DNA of 57,428 bases. It comes from Cryobacterium sp. PH29-G1 (GTDB lineage Bacteria > Actinomycetota > Actinomycetes > Actinomycetales > Microbacteriaceae). The notes beneath the pieces are model-generated. The model made no database searches. It was not told the DNA's origin and saw only the letters and a list, made by a program, of their open reading frames with translations. The position numbers and the translations under genes are program-made. Below are positions 1-10,679 of the stretch, piece after piece; positions within the stretch are counted from its first letter, which is position 1, and every line of letters begins with the position of its first letter. The stretch is from positions 1 through 57,428 of the forward strand of contig NZ_JASISY010000019.1 in NCBI RefSeq assembly GCF_030063365.1, written 5' to 3'.

Positions 1-6
1 AACACG

Positions 7-35
7 GGTGACACCACACAGCTTGACATCGCGCG
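7..35 (+). repeat. 29-bp repeat, left copy
   Basis: This stretch (GGTGAC, then CCACACAGCTTGACATCGCGCG) recurs inverted at 57304-57332 with one mismatch. Both copies lie directly beside a hairpin of the GCGGGAGTTGCGCC family. Its role is unknown. It contains TTGACA, which resembles a -35 box, but no convincing -10 follows. Confidence 0.7.
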
Positions 36-36
36 C

Positions 37-99
37 GCGCGGGAGTTGCGCCTGTGCGGGGGTGGCGCACGTCCCGCGCACTGGCGCACCTCCCGCGCA
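37..99. repeat. GC-rich hairpin repeat, family B, copy 1
   Basis: Two arms, 37-52 (GCGCGGGAGTTGCGCC) and 64-79 (GGCGCACGTCCCGCGC), pair with few mismatches. A further half-unit GGCGCACCTCCCGCGC follows at 83-98. The same units form hairpins at 49489-49546 and 57228-57278, so this is a dispersed intergenic repeat family. No coding capacity is evident. Confidence 0.75.
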
Positions 100-382
100 T
101 CGCGATCAGGGGCAGGGGCGAGGCCATGTGATCGTGAACGGATGCCGCCGCACCCGCAACACCGGTACCCGCCTCGCCAGTCCCTGCAACACCGGTACCC
201 GCCGCACTGCCCATGCTGTGGGCCGTGAGCTGGGCGGCGAGCATGACGAGCCCGAGAGTGTTGGAACAGGTGCAGGGCGTTCGCGGGCCGGACGCGCCCC
301 GATCCCGGACCCAGGCCGGGGACCACCAGACCCCCCGCCCCCGCGCAGGGACCTGCCCCTACCGTGACCTGCCCCTACCGTG
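100..382. other. Intergenic, no gene recognised
   Basis: Short overlapping open frames are present on both strands, but their translations are Pro/Arg/Gly-rich and look like the random product of high GC. The stretch has small direct repeats (CAACACCGGTACCCGCC twice near 157-200, and GACCTGCCCCTACCGTG twice near 348-382). No promoter, RNA gene or conserved protein was recognised. Confidence 0.5.
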
Positions 383-450
383 CCCGGGCCCGGGCCCGGC
401 AACTGGGCCCACGATAGATCATGGGCCCAGTTGCATAACATGGGCCCAGA
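383..450. repeat. GGGCCC palindromic repeat, family A, copy 1
   Basis: A run of alternating CCCGGG blocks (383-399) leads into a perfect 13-bp inverted repeat, GCAACTGGGCCCA at 399-411 and its complement at 422-434. The 10-base loop carries GATAGATC. A third TGGGCCCA follows at 441-448. It lies 41 bases past the nucleoside hydrolase stop. Copies 2-4 are at 1470, 3526 and 16191. Confidence 0.85.
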
Positions 451-490
451 CGCGTCCGGGGCCCGACCGCGCTCGGCGCGCCCCGCCGGC

Positions 491-1441
491 CTAGGCCTGG
501 TCCGGGTCGCCGATGCGCTCGAGGGCGTCCACGATCAGTGCCCAGAACTTCTCGTGATCGAGGTCGACGGCTACCTGCGTGGTGCAATCGGCCGGGGCCG
601 GCGCCCGAAAATCGGCCACGGTCATGCCGAGCGTCAGGGTACCGGCCAATTCCACGTCGAGGGGAGCCTTGCGTACGGTGATCACGGTCGGGTCGATCAC
701 GTAGGCGACCGCGCACGGATCGTGCACCGGCGGGTAATCGAAACCCTGGGCATCCTTGTAGGTATGGGCGAAGAATTCGAGCAACTCGCCGACGAAGCGG
801 GCCGGCGCCGTGCCGATAGCGGCGATGCGCCGGGCGACGTCGGGGGTGGCAAGGGCCTGGTGGGTCAGATCCAGCCCGATCATGGTCAGCGGCCACTTCT
901 CGTTGAATACAATGTGGGCGGCCTCGGGGTCGATCACAATATTGAATTCCGCGGTGGCCGACCAGTTGCCCACGTGATAGCCGCCGCCCATGAGCACAAC
1001 CTGCTTGACCCGTTCGACGATGCGTGGCTCCTTGCGCGCGGCGAGGGCAATATTGGTCAGGGCGCCGGTGGGCACGAGGGTGATCTCGCCGGGTTCATGC
1101 GCCATGATCGTGTCGATGATGAGGTCGACGGCGTGCCGTTGATCCAGCTCGAGGGTTGGTTCGGGCAGCACCGGACCGTCAAGGCCCGACTCGCCGTGAA
1201 TGGTCGGTGCCGTCTCGATCTGCCGCACCAGCGGGCGCGGGCATCCGGCCGCGAACGGTACCCCGGTGATGCCGGCCACACGTGCGACGGCCAGTGCGTT
1301 GCGGGTGACTTTGGCAAGCGTCTGGTTGCCCATGACCGTGGTCACGGCAACGAGATCGATGTTCGGGTTGCCGTGGGCGAGCAGCAACGCGATCGCATCG
1401 TCATGGCCAGGGTCGCAGTCAAGAATTATTTTGGTGGGCAC
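491..1441 (-). CDS. Inosine/uridine-preferring nucleoside hydrolase
   Basis: It hydrolyses the N-glycosidic bond of ribonucleosides to free base and ribose, in the cytosol. The family signature DCDPGHDDA lies at residues 8-16, with the Asp cluster (D8, D10, D14, D15) that binds the catalytic Ca2+ and ribose. The 316-residue length fits the family. The start is taken at GTG 1441, where the conserved strand begins. An open frame runs on to 1501, but that part is translated palindromic repeat and is rejected. Copies of repeat family A lie on both sides (383-450 and 1470-1538), so the gene looks like a one-gene cassette. It is divergent from adenosine deaminase and belongs to the local nucleoside salvage set. 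Which nucleoside it prefers cannot be read from sequence. Confidence 0.92.
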   Translation of the reverse strand: MPTKIILDCDPGHDDAIALLLAHGNPNIDLVAVTTVMGNQTLAKVTRNALAVARVAGITGVPFAAGCPRPLVRQIETAPTIHGESGLDGPVLPEPTLELDQRHAVDLIIDTIMAHEPGEITLVPTGALTNIALAARKEPRIVERVKQVVLMGGGYHVGNWSATAEFNIVIDPEAAHIVFNEKWPLTMIGLDLTHQALATPDVARRIAAIGTAPARFVGELLEFFAHTYKDAQGFDYPPVHDPCAVAYVIDPTVITVRKAPLDVELAGTLTLGMTVADFRAPAPADCTTQVAVDLDHEKFWALIVDALERIGDPDQA

Positions 1442-1469
1442 ACTCGAGCCTAAGTCCTCGCGCCGACGC

Positions 1470-1538
1470 TTTCCGGGCCCGGGCCCGGAAACCGGGCCCA
1501 CGTTAGATCATGGGCCCCGTTGCCGGGCCCGGGCCCGG
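1470..1538. repeat. GGGCCC palindromic repeat, family A, copy 2
   Basis: It starts with a perfect 22-bp palindrome (TTTCCGGGCCC and its complement, 1470-1491). The core then reads CCGGGCCCACGTTAGATCATGGGCCCC, followed by another CCGGGCCCGGGCCCGG run to 1538. It lies between two divergent genes, so it cannot simply be a terminator. Confidence 0.85.
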
Positions 1539-1645
1539 TGCATCAAAGAGGGGGAGAATCTCCCATGGTCCGCTCAGAACGGCTCCGATAGGCTGGACGC
1601 GCGGCTGTAGTTCACATCCGCCCCCGTACCGAGGAGCTTGTTCGT

Positions 1646-2764
1646 ATGACTTTGATCGAGGAATTCCTCATGCCCGGCGGCGGCACGAGCATCAACACCC
1701 TGCCCAAGATTTCGCTGCACGATCACCTCGACGGTGGCCTGCGCCCGCAGTCGATCATCGAACTGGCCGACTCCATCGGATTTGTGCTTCCCACAACGGA
1801 TGCCGGCGCGCTCGGTGAATGGTTCGCCGACCAGTCCAACGCCGGCTCGCTCGTGGAATACCTCAAGACCTTCGACGTCACCACCGCGGTCATGCAGACC
1901 CGCGAGGGCCTCAGCCGGGTCGCCCGCGAATTCGTAGAAGACCTCGCCGATGACGGCGTGATCTACGGCGAGATCCGGTGGGCGCCCGAGCAGCACACGG
2001 CCCGCGGACTCACCCTCAACGACGCCGTCGAAGCCGTGCAGGACGGCATTGAAGCCGGCATCGAGAACGTCGAGCAGTCGGGTCGCAGCATCCGCATCGG
2101 CCAGCTCATCACCGCCATGCGTCACGCCAACCGCAGCCTCGAAATCGCCGAGCTTGCTGTGCGCTACCGTTTCGACGGCGTCGTCGGATTCGACATCGCC
2201 GGTGCCGAGGCCGGCTTCCCGGCCAGCAACCACCGTGCCGCCTTCGACCTGCTGGCCCGCGAATTCATGCCGGTCACCGTGCACGCCGGCGAGGCCGACG
2301 GACTCGACAGCATCCGCAGCGCCCTGTTCGACGGGCGCGCGCTGCGCCTCGGCCACGGTGTGCGCCTCGCCGAGGACGTCACCATCGAACGCCAGGACGA
2401 CGACAACACCTTCGTCACGCTCGGCCCGGTGGCGCAATGGGTGCGCGACCGTGAGCTTCCGCTCGAACTGAGCCCGTCCTCGAACCTGCAGACCGGAGCG
2501 GTCGCAGCGTGGGGCGAGGACCTGTTCGACCACCCGTTCGATCTGCTCTACCAGCTCGGCTTCAAGGTCACCGTCAACACCGACAACCGCCTGATGAGCG
2601 ACACCACCCTGACCCAGGAACTCGCTCTGCTGTCGGATGCCTTCGGCTACGACCTCGGCGACCTCGAGACGTTCCAGCTCAACGCGGCCCACGCCGCGTT
2701 CCTGCCGCTCGAAGACCGCGAGGAACTCGTTGAAGCCATCGAAGCCGGCTTCGGCGACGCCTGA
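1646..2764 (+). CDS. add: Adenosine deaminase
   Basis: A 372-residue zinc hydrolase of the adenosine/AMP deaminase family that converts (deoxy)adenosine to (deoxy)inosine, the substrate of the phosphorylase encoded nearby. Visible active-site elements are HDHLDGG with H25 and H27, HAGE with zinc ligand H213 and general acid E216, LGHG with H237, and a C-terminal VNTDN segment (D313) in place of the more usual STDDP. A GAGGAG Shine-Dalgarno at 1631-1636 supports ATG 1646; an internal ATG at 1670 is the alternative. Downstream come EIIA and EIIB genes on the same strand with a 31-base gap, so one operon is likely. The counterpart in M. tuberculosis (add, Rv3313c) also lies near pmmB and deoD. 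Confidence 0.95.
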   Translation: MTLIEEFLMPGGGTSINTLPKISLHDHLDGGLRPQSIIELADSIGFVLPTTDAGALGEWFADQSNAGSLVEYLKTFDVTTAVMQTREGLSRVAREFVEDLADDGVIYGEIRWAPEQHTARGLTLNDAVEAVQDGIEAGIENVEQSGRSIRIGQLITAMRHANRSLEIAELAVRYRFDGVVGFDIAGAEAGFPASNHRAAFDLLAREFMPVTVHAGEADGLDSIRSALFDGRALRLGHGVRLAEDVTIERQDDDNTFVTLGPVAQWVRDRELPLELSPSSNLQTGAVAAWGEDLFDHPFDLLYQLGFKVTVNTDNRLMSDTTLTQELALLSDAFGYDLGDLETFQLNAAHAAFLPLEDREELVEAIEAGFGDA

Positions 2765-2795
2765 CGCCAGCTCGCCCGCTGATCCGAAAGTGACC

Positions 2796-3245
2796 ATGCC
2801 ACTCCCGCACCTTCCGCTTGATGCCATCACCATCGGCGCTCATGTCGACGACTGGCCGGCCGCGATCACGGCCGCCGGTGACGCCCTCGTGCGTTCCGGC
2901 GCCGCCACATCCGCTTACACCGATCGCATGATCGCGGTGATTGCCGAGTTCGGCGCCTACATCGTGATTGCTCCGGGCCTGGCGCTCGCGCATGCGCGCC
3001 CCGGAGCGGATGTTCTCGCCGATGGGCTCTGCGTTGTTACCCTTGCCGAGCCGGTCGCCTTCGGACACCCGCACAACGACCCGGTCAGCGTGATCGTCGG
3101 TCTGGCCGTGGCCAACGCCGACGACCACCTGCAGTTCGTCGCCGAACTCGCCAATGTGTTCAATGACCCCGCTGTGATTCCCGCGCTGGCCAGTGCGGCC
3201 ACCGCGGAATTCGTGCAGAGCGTGTTCGAGAAGATCGATTCATGA
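2796..3245 (+). CDS. PTS EIIA component, mannitol/fructose/ascorbate type
   Basis: A 149-residue cytosolic phosphotransferase subunit of the EIIA type 2 fold. His66, in LALAHARPG, is the expected phosphoryl acceptor; HARP is typical of ascorbate (UlaC/SgaA)-like IIA proteins. ATG 2796 is preferred; GTG 2790 is equally in frame, and the longer open frame upstream is a shadow of add. The stop overlaps the EIIB start by four bases (ATGA), so the two are translationally coupled. No EIIC permease is present in the window. The context (nucleoside hydrolase, adenosine deaminase, PNP) suggests a role in nucleoside or pentose uptake or its control, but that is inference. Confidence 0.85.
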   Translation: MPLPHLPLDAITIGAHVDDWPAAITAAGDALVRSGAATSAYTDRMIAVIAEFGAYIVIAPGLALAHARPGADVLADGLCVVTLAEPVAFGHPHNDPVSVIVGLAVANADDHLQFVAELANVFNDPAVIPALASAATAEFVQSVFEKIDS

Positions 3246-3517
3246 AGATTGTCGTGATGTGCGGCATCGGCCTGGGGACCTCGGCCATTCTCAAAGTCAA
3301 CGCTGAGCGAGCCCTGGAACGACTGGGCATCGACGCGGACGTTCAAGCCACGGATGTTGCGGGCGTGAGTGTGGCGGCCGCTGACGCTCAGGTCATTCTG
3401 ACGTCGTCGGAGCTCGTCGAGGCGATCGGCAAGACCAACGCCGATGTCATCGTCATCAACAACTACTTCGACGTCGACGAACTGGCCGCCAAGCTCGAAG
3501 TAGCCTTGGGCTCCTAG
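3242..3517 (+). CDS. PTS EIIB component, lactose/ascorbate-type fold
   Basis: A 91-residue cytosolic subunit with the P-loop-like phosphocysteine site MCGIGLGTS (Cys7) at the N-terminus, as in EIIB proteins of the cellobiose/ascorbate/galactitol class. It would take phosphate from the upstream EIIA and pass it to sugar held by an EIIC permease. ATG overlaps the EIIA stop (ATGA). The gene ends nine bases before repeat family A copy 3, after which the convergent phosphosugar mutase begins, so no EIIC follows. Either the permease is encoded elsewhere, it has been lost, or the pair has a signalling role. Confidence 0.85.
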   Translation: MKIVVMCGIGLGTSAILKVNAERALERLGIDADVQATDVAGVSVAAADAQVILTSSELVEAIGKTNADVIVINNYFDVDELAAKLEVALGS

Positions 3518-3525
3518 CTCCTCCT

Positions 3526-3596
3526 GTTTCCGGGCCCGGGCCCGGAAACCGGGCCCATGATAGATCATGGGCCCGGTTGCATAAGGTGGGCCCGGG
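3526..3596. repeat. GGGCCC palindromic repeat, family A, copy 3
   Basis: A perfect palindrome of GTTTCCGGGCCC and its complement (3526-3549) is followed by CCGGGCCCATGATAGATCATGGGCCCGG and a third GGGCCC block. It lies between the convergent EIIB and mutase genes and could act as a bidirectional terminator there, although no U-tract is visible. Confidence 0.85.
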
Positions 3597-3631
3597 CGGG
3601 CGGGGCCGAATGCCCGCAGGCCGGTGCAGCG

Positions 3632-5931
<2,300 letters not shown>

Positions 5932-5935
<4 letters not shown>

Positions 5936-6765
5936 AGCGCGGCTACGATCCGCGCGAGGAGCGCGCTGATCACGGGCTCGGCCAGAGCGCCGGCCTCGAT
6001 GACTTCGCCATGACTGAGCGGTGTGGTCTGAATGCCGGCGGCGAGGTTGGTGATGAGTGAGAGACCCAAAACCTCCATGCCGGACTGCCGGGCCGCGATG
6101 GCCTCAAGCGCCGTCGACATCCCCACGATATGGCCGCCGATCGTCTTCGCCATCTGCACCTCGGCGGGCGTCTCGTAGTGCGGCCCACGAAACTGGCAGT
6201 ACACACCCTCGTCCAGCGTCGGGTCGATGCCGCGCGCCAGATCGCGCAACCGCTTCGAATACAGGTCGGTCAGGTCAATGAAGGTCGCACCCTCGAGCGG
6301 TGAATCAAAGGTCAAGTTGATGTGGTCGCTGATCAGTACCGGCGTGCCCGGTGTCCACGACTCACGGATGCCGCCGGCCCCGTTGGTCAGAATCATCGTT
6401 GTCGCCCCGGTCGCCGCCGCCGTGCGCACGCTGTGCACGACCCGGCGCACGCCATGACCCTCGTAGTAGTGCGTGCGGGCGCCGATCACGAGAGCGCGCT
6501 TGCCGCCGGGCAGCAAAATGGAGCGCAGCGTGCCCGCATGGCCCGCCAGCGCGGGGGCGCTGAAGCCGGTGATGTCCGCCGCATTCACGGTGTGTGTGGT
6601 CTCGCCGATCAGGTCGGCCGCCTTCGCCCAGCCGCTGCCGAGCGTGAGAGCGATGTCGTGCCGCGCCACTCCGGTGATGCCGGCGATCTCCGCGGCCGCC
6701 GACTTCGCTGCCTCAAACGGATCTGTTTCGGGCAGGTCTAGCGGGTTGATCTCGTTCGTGAACAT
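5932..6765 (-). CDS. punA: Purine nucleoside phosphorylase
   Basis: A 277-residue trimeric-type PNP that splits inosine, guanosine and deoxy forms with phosphate into base and (deoxy)ribose-1-phosphate. Visible motifs are LGSGW (phosphate loop), RTHYYEGHG, ILTNGAGGI, the purine-binding GPHYETPAE, and GMSTALEAIAA. It forms an operon with the downstream mutase through a four-base overlap, so ribose-1-phosphate can pass directly into central metabolism. ATG 6765 is preceded at exactly six bases by TAGAGT, which suggests a leaderless transcript. It is divergent from lpdA. The counterpart of Rv3307 in M. tuberculosis has the same neighbour. Confidence 0.95.
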
Positions 6766-6777
6766 TTCACTACTCTA
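6766..6777 (-). promoter_or_regulatory. Putative -10 box, leaderless start of punA
   Basis: Reading the minus strand, TAGAGT (6777-6772) is followed by six bases and then the ATG. This spacing puts transcription start at or next to the start codon. No Shine-Dalgarno is visible. Confidence 0.5.
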
Positions 6778-6947
6778 GAACCCCGATGATCGCAGCGGAG
6801 ATTCTGCGCGCAATCCGTGCATCAGCGCACCAAACGATCGACAAGACACAAAACCGGTCGCTTTTAGCCCAGTTCGGGGCACAAACCGGGCTGGAGCGGC
6901 GTTCACGCGGTTTTGCGGGTGCTGCGCGGGTTGAGAGAATAGAGCAC

Positions 6948-8384
6948 ATGGCCTATGAGTTCGAACGCAAGCAGCGCATTGCAGTACTAGGTGGAGGGCC
7001 CGGCGGATACGAAGCGGCCATCGCCGGAGCACAACAGGGTGCCGACGTCACCCTCATCGAAAGCGTCGGTGTTGGCGGTTCGGCCGTCATAACCGACGTC
7101 GTCCCCTCCAAATCGCTGATTGCCACGGCCGAGGCCTCGAACTCGATCGGAGAAGCCACCGATCTTGGTGTGCAATTCTTCGTGCGCGGCGAAACCGGAA
7201 AGCCCCTGCGGCCGGAGGTCGCCATCAACCTGGCCGCCGTGAACAAGCGTCTGCTCGCTCTCGCCCGCCAACAGTCCGAAGACATGAAGGCCACCCTCAT
7301 TCGGGCCGGCGTGCGCTACGTGCAGGGGCACGGACGCCTTGACGGCACCACCGGCATCATCGTCGCCACCTCCGGCGACGCGACCGGCACCGACTTCGAC
7401 CGGATCGACGCCGACACCCTCGTCGTCTCCGTCGGAGCCAGCCCCCGCGTGCTGTCCTCCGCGCTGCCCGACGGTGAGCACATCCTCACCTGGACCCAGT
7501 TGTACAACCTCAAGGCCATTCCGGAGCACCTGATCGTGGTCGGCTCCGGCGTCACCGGCGCCGAATTCGCATCCGCTTACCGCGCCCTCGGCGCGAAGGT
7601 CACCCTCATCTCCAGCCGCGACCAGGTTTTGCCCGGGGAAGACGCCGACGCCGCCAACGTGATCGAAAACGTCTTCAAGCGCAACGGGATGACCGTGCTC
7701 TCCAAATCGCGCGCCTCCTCGGTGGAACGCACCACGCACGGCGTCGTCGCCACCCTCGAAGACGGACGCACGGTCGAGGGCAGCCACTGCCTCATCGCCG
7801 TCGGCTCCATCCCGAACACCGCCAATATCGGCCTCGAGCAGGCCGGCGTGCAGATCACCGACTCCGGACACATCCAGGTGAACCGGGTCGCCCGCACCTC
7901 GATTCCCAACATCTACGCGGCCGGCGACTGCACGACCGAAATTCCGCTGGCATCGGTGGCCTCGATGATGGGCCGCACCGCGGTGTTCCACGCCATGGGC
8001 GACACCGTGAACCCGATCGAGATTCGCAACGTGGCCGCGAACATCTTCACCCAGCCCGAGATCGCGACCGTCGGGTACACCCAGAAGCAGATCGAAGACG
8101 GCCTCGCCCAGGGTGAGATCTACAAGCTGCCGCTCTCGTCGAACCCGCGGGCGAAAATGATGGGAATCAAGGACGGCTTCGTGAAGCTGTTCGCCCGCAC
8201 CGGCAGCGGCACGGTCATCGGCGGCGTCATCGTCGCCCCCAAGGCCAGCGAGCTCATCTTTCCGCTCGCTCTCGCGGTTGAGCACCGCCTCACGGTCGAC
8301 GAGGTCGCTCGCACCTTCCCGGTCTACCCTTCCCTCACCGGCTCCATAACGGATGCCGCGCGAGCGATGCACGTCGTTCTCTAG
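6948..8384 (+). CDS. lpdA: NAD(P)H-quinone dehydrogenase, LpdA type (flavoprotein disulfide reductase family)
   Basis: A 478-residue FAD protein with the N-terminal dinucleotide fold GGGPGGYEAA, a second NAD(P)-binding fold VVGSGVTGAEFA, the FAD-binding IYAAGDCT and a C-terminal dimerisation domain. The position of the redox disulfide (GGTCLNVGCIPSK in true lipoamide dehydrogenases) reads GGSAVITDVVPSK, so both cysteines are missing. This matches M. tuberculosis LpdA (Rv3303c), known to reduce quinones rather than lipoamide. Start ATG 6948 is chosen because MAYEF directly precedes the fold; the frame is open further upstream to 6786, but without conservation. GAGAAT seven bases before the ATG may be a -10 for a leaderless transcript. 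Confidence 0.93.
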   Translation: MAYEFERKQRIAVLGGGPGGYEAAIAGAQQGADVTLIESVGVGGSAVITDVVPSKSLIATAEASNSIGEATDLGVQFFVRGETGKPLRPEVAINLAAVNKRLLALARQQSEDMKATLIRAGVRYVQGHGRLDGTTGIIVATSGDATGTDFDRIDADTLVVSVGASPRVLSSALPDGEHILTWTQLYNLKAIPEHLIVVGSGVTGAEFASAYRALGAKVTLISSRDQVLPGEDADAANVIENVFKRNGMTVLSKSRASSVERTTHGVVATLEDGRTVEGSHCLIAVGSIPNTANIGLEQAGVQITDSGHIQVNRVARTSIPNIYAAGDCTTEIPLASVASMMGRTAVFHAMGDTVNPIEIRNVAANIFTQPEIATVGYTQKQIEDGLAQGEIYKLPLSSNPRAKMMGIKDGFVKLFARTGSGTVIGGVIVAPKASELIFPLALAVEHRLTVDEVARTFPVYPSLTGSITDAARAMHVVL

Positions 8385-8827
8385 TCCTTGAGGCGGTCAC
8401 GAGTTTTTTGGTGAGGACGCCGCTGGAAACGGGTCATCCGCTCCCCGCTCAAACATTGCGATGTTCCGGTGGCCTTGCGCGAAAGGCGTGCGCAAGACCG
8501 CCGAAACACCGCAAAACTCGCAACTCCGCGAACAACCCGTTCCCCTCGGCTGGGTACAGCGAGGGGAGCCACAGAGATGGGTTGCGGCGGTTTACCGTGC
8601 TGTTTCGCGAGCTATCTGCGAATCCGGGCGGGGGCGGGGTATTCGCGGGGTGACGAGTTATGCCGGTTTTCAGGAAGGGATCCGAACGCTTTTCTCGGAT
8701 CTCTTCCTGGAAACTGGCATTGTTTGAGCTGAGGAGCGGATGCCCTGCCCCCAACCCCGTCTACGAAAGCATGCGGCAGTCTCGGAAACGGGCGGCCGAC
8801 TCGAAAACGAGGCGCGCGGGCGGAAGG
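8385..8827. other. 443-base intergenic region between lpdA and accA
   Basis: No protein-coding gene is recognised; the open frames here are short. Most of the region is filled by the structured inverted-repeat element at 8431-8745. A small CTCG-tetraloop-CGAG hairpin lies near 8801-8812, just past the accA stop, and could be part of its terminator. Confidence 0.5.
8431..8745. repeat. Structured element with about 40-base imperfect terminal inverted repeats
   Basis: The left end (GGGTCATCCGCTCCCC, then GCTCAAACATTGC) pairs with the right end (GCATTGTTTGAGC, then TGAGGAGCGGATGCCC). Inside are three more hairpins: CTTGCGC...GCGCAAG at 8475-8497, a TCCCCTCGGCT/AGCGAGGGGA stem near 8541-8567, and a 26-base imperfect inverted repeat at 8660-8685 / 8695-8720 with a nine-base loop. 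The rightmost arm of the last hairpin overlaps the terminal repeat, so alternative foldings are possible. It could be a small non-autonomous mobile element (MITE) or a structured RNA. No ORF of interest lies inside. Confidence 0.6.
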
Positions 8828-10600
8828 CTAGGCGGCGTCGGAGACTGTGAGCAGAACGCTGCCGGAGGAGACCGTCTCGCCGACGATGGCAGCGACGTTA
8901 CCGACCGTGCCGTCGCGGTGGGCGACGAGCGGCTGCTCCATCTTCATGGCCTCGAGCACGAGCAGCAGGTCGCCTTTGACGACAGTGTCGCCGGCGGCGA
9001 CGAGCAGCTTGACGATGGTGGCCTGCATCGGCGCCTTGATGGCGTCTCCGGTGGCGGTGTCGACGGCGTGCAGGTCGCTGCGGCGCTTGGGCGCTGGGCC
9101 GACCGAGCGGGCACTCGCGCCGCCGGGCAGCAGGCGGGTGGGCAGGGTCACCTCGATGCGGCGTCCCTCAACCTCCACGACGATGCTGTGACGTTTCTGC
9201 GGGCCGACGGCATCTTCCATGCTGCCCGTCCACGGTTCGATATCGTTGTCGAACTCGGTCTCGATCCAGCGGGTGAACACGGTGAACGGCTTGCCGTCGG
9301 TCGGCGCGAACGCGGGGTCACGTACGACCTTGCGGTGAAAGGGCAGCACGGTCGGCAGCCCGGCAACCTCGAACTCGTCGAGGGCCCGGCGAGAACGTTC
9401 GAGGGCTTCCTCGCGGGTCGCGCCGGTGACGATCAGCTTGGCGATGAGCGAGTCGAACGATCCGCTGATCACGTCGCCGGACTGCACGCCGGTGTCAACG
9501 CGCACACCGGGGCCGCCCGCCGGCTTGAACACGTGCACCGGGCCGGGTGCTGGGAGAAAGCCGCGGCCGGCATCCTCGCCGTTGATGCGAAATTCAAAGG
9601 AGTGGGCGGATGCGACGGGGTCGCCGTAGGTGAGGGCGCCGCCCTCGGCGATGCGGAACTGTTCGCGCACCAGGTCAATACCGGTGACCTCTTCGGAGAC
9701 GGTGTGCTCGACCTGCAGACGGGTGTTGACCTCGAGGAACGACACCGTTCCGTCCTGGCCGATGAGAAACTCGCACGTGCCGGCGCCGAGGTAGCCGACC
9801 TCCTTGAGGATGGCCTTGGACGCCCGGTACATTTCGGTCGTCTGCGCTTCGGTGAGAAAGGGCGCCGGCGCCTCTTCCACGAGCTTCTGGTGCCGGCGCT
9901 GCAGCGAGCAGTCGCGGGTGGAGACAACGACGACGTTGCCGTACATGTCGGCGAGGCACTGGGTCTCGACGTGGCGGGGGGAGTCAAGGTACTTCTCCAC
10001 GAAGCACTCGCCGCGGCCGAAGGCGGTGATGGCCTCACGGGTTGCGGAGTCGAACATCTCGGCGACTTCTTCGCGGGTGCGGGCCACCTTGAGGCCGCGT
10101 CCGCCGCCGCCGAAGGCGGCTTTGATCGCCACGGGCAGGCCGTGCACATCAACGAAAGCGAGCACCTCGGCGGCATCGGTGCAGGGGTTCAGCGTGCCGG
10201 GCGCCATCGGTGCATTGACCTTCTCGGCGATGTGCCGGGCCGAGACCTTGTCGCCGAGCTGTTCGATCGCCTCGGGAGACGGGCCGATCCAGATCAGGCC
10301 GGCGCCGATCACGGCACGGGCGAAGTCGGCGTTCTCGGCGAGAAAGCCGTAGCCCGGGTGCACGGCGTCAGCGCCGCTGCGCCGGGCAATGGAGAGAATC
10401 TTCTCGATGACCAGGTAGGTTTCGGCGCCGGACGTGCCGTCGAGACCATACGCCTCGTCAGCGAGACGGGCGTGTAGGGAATCGCGATCCTGGTCGGCGT
10501 AGACGGCGACAGAGAGAATTCCACTGTCTTTCGCGGCACGGATGACCCGAACGGCGATCTCGCCTCGGTTGGCGATGAGGACCTTCGTTATGAGTGACAC
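8828..10600 (-). CDS. accA: Acetyl/propionyl-CoA carboxylase alpha subunit (biotin carboxylase + BCCP)
   Basis: A 590-residue fusion. The N-terminal biotin carboxylase domain starts at [17 protein letters not shown], with the ATP-grasp glycine loop [11 protein letters not shown] and the catalytic [15 protein letters not shown] linker of about 90 residues follows, and the C-terminal BCCP domain has EAMKMEQ, with K553 as the biotinylation site. It carboxylates biotin for the AccD beta subunit encoded at 16524 and is modified by the ligase at 18341. GTG 10600 is chosen over GTG 10606: [14 protein letters not shown] fits family N-termini, and AGG lies seven bases upstream. It corresponds to AccA3 (Rv3285). 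Confidence 0.95.
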   Translation of the reverse strand: MSLITKVLIANRGEIAVRVIRAAKDSGILSVAVYADQDRDSLHARLADEAYGLDGTSGAETYLVIEKILSIARRSGADAVHPGYGFLAENADFARAVIGAGLIWIGPSPEAIEQLGDKVSARHIAEKVNAPMAPGTLNPCTDAAEVLAFVDVHGLPVAIKAAFGGGGRGLKVARTREEVAEMFDSATREAITAFGRGECFVEKYLDSPRHVETQCLADMYGNVVVVSTRDCSLQRRHQKLVEEAPAPFLTEAQTTEMYRASKAILKEVGYLGAGTCEFLIGQDGTVSFLEVNTRLQVEHTVSEEVTGIDLVREQFRIAEGGALTYGDPVASAHSFEFRINGEDAGRGFLPAPGPVHVFKPAGGPGVRVDTGVQSGDVISGSFDSLIAKLIVTGATREEALERSRRALDEFEVAGLPTVLPFHRKVVRDPAFAPTDGKPFTVFTRWIETEFDNDIEPWTGSMEDAVGPQKRHSIVVEVEGRRIEVTLPTRLLPGGASARSVGPAPKRRSDLHAVDTATGDAIKAPMQATIVKLLVAAGDTVVKGDLLLVLEAMKMEQPLVAHRDGTVGNVAAIVGETVSSGSVLLTVSDAA

Positions 10601-10679
10601 AATCACCTAGCCTATTGCCCACCACCACATCCACTTTGGTTCTCTCCAACAAAAAGACCCGGCAGATTCTTGCGGATGT

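Noticed and set aside
380..1453. Long + strand ORF (357 codons) opposite the nucleoside hydrolase
   Set aside because: It is the antisense of a gene with clear catalytic motifs, begins inside the GGGCCC repeat and its translation has no recognisable domain.
1574..2833. 419-codon - strand ORF opposite adenosine deaminase
   Set aside because: Antisense shadow; the plus strand carries the complete deaminase active site.
8660..10477. 605-codon + strand ORF opposite accA
   Set aside because: Shadow frame of a high-GC gene; Gly/Asp/Val/His-rich composition typical of antisense of C/G-ending codons, and it starts inside a hairpin.
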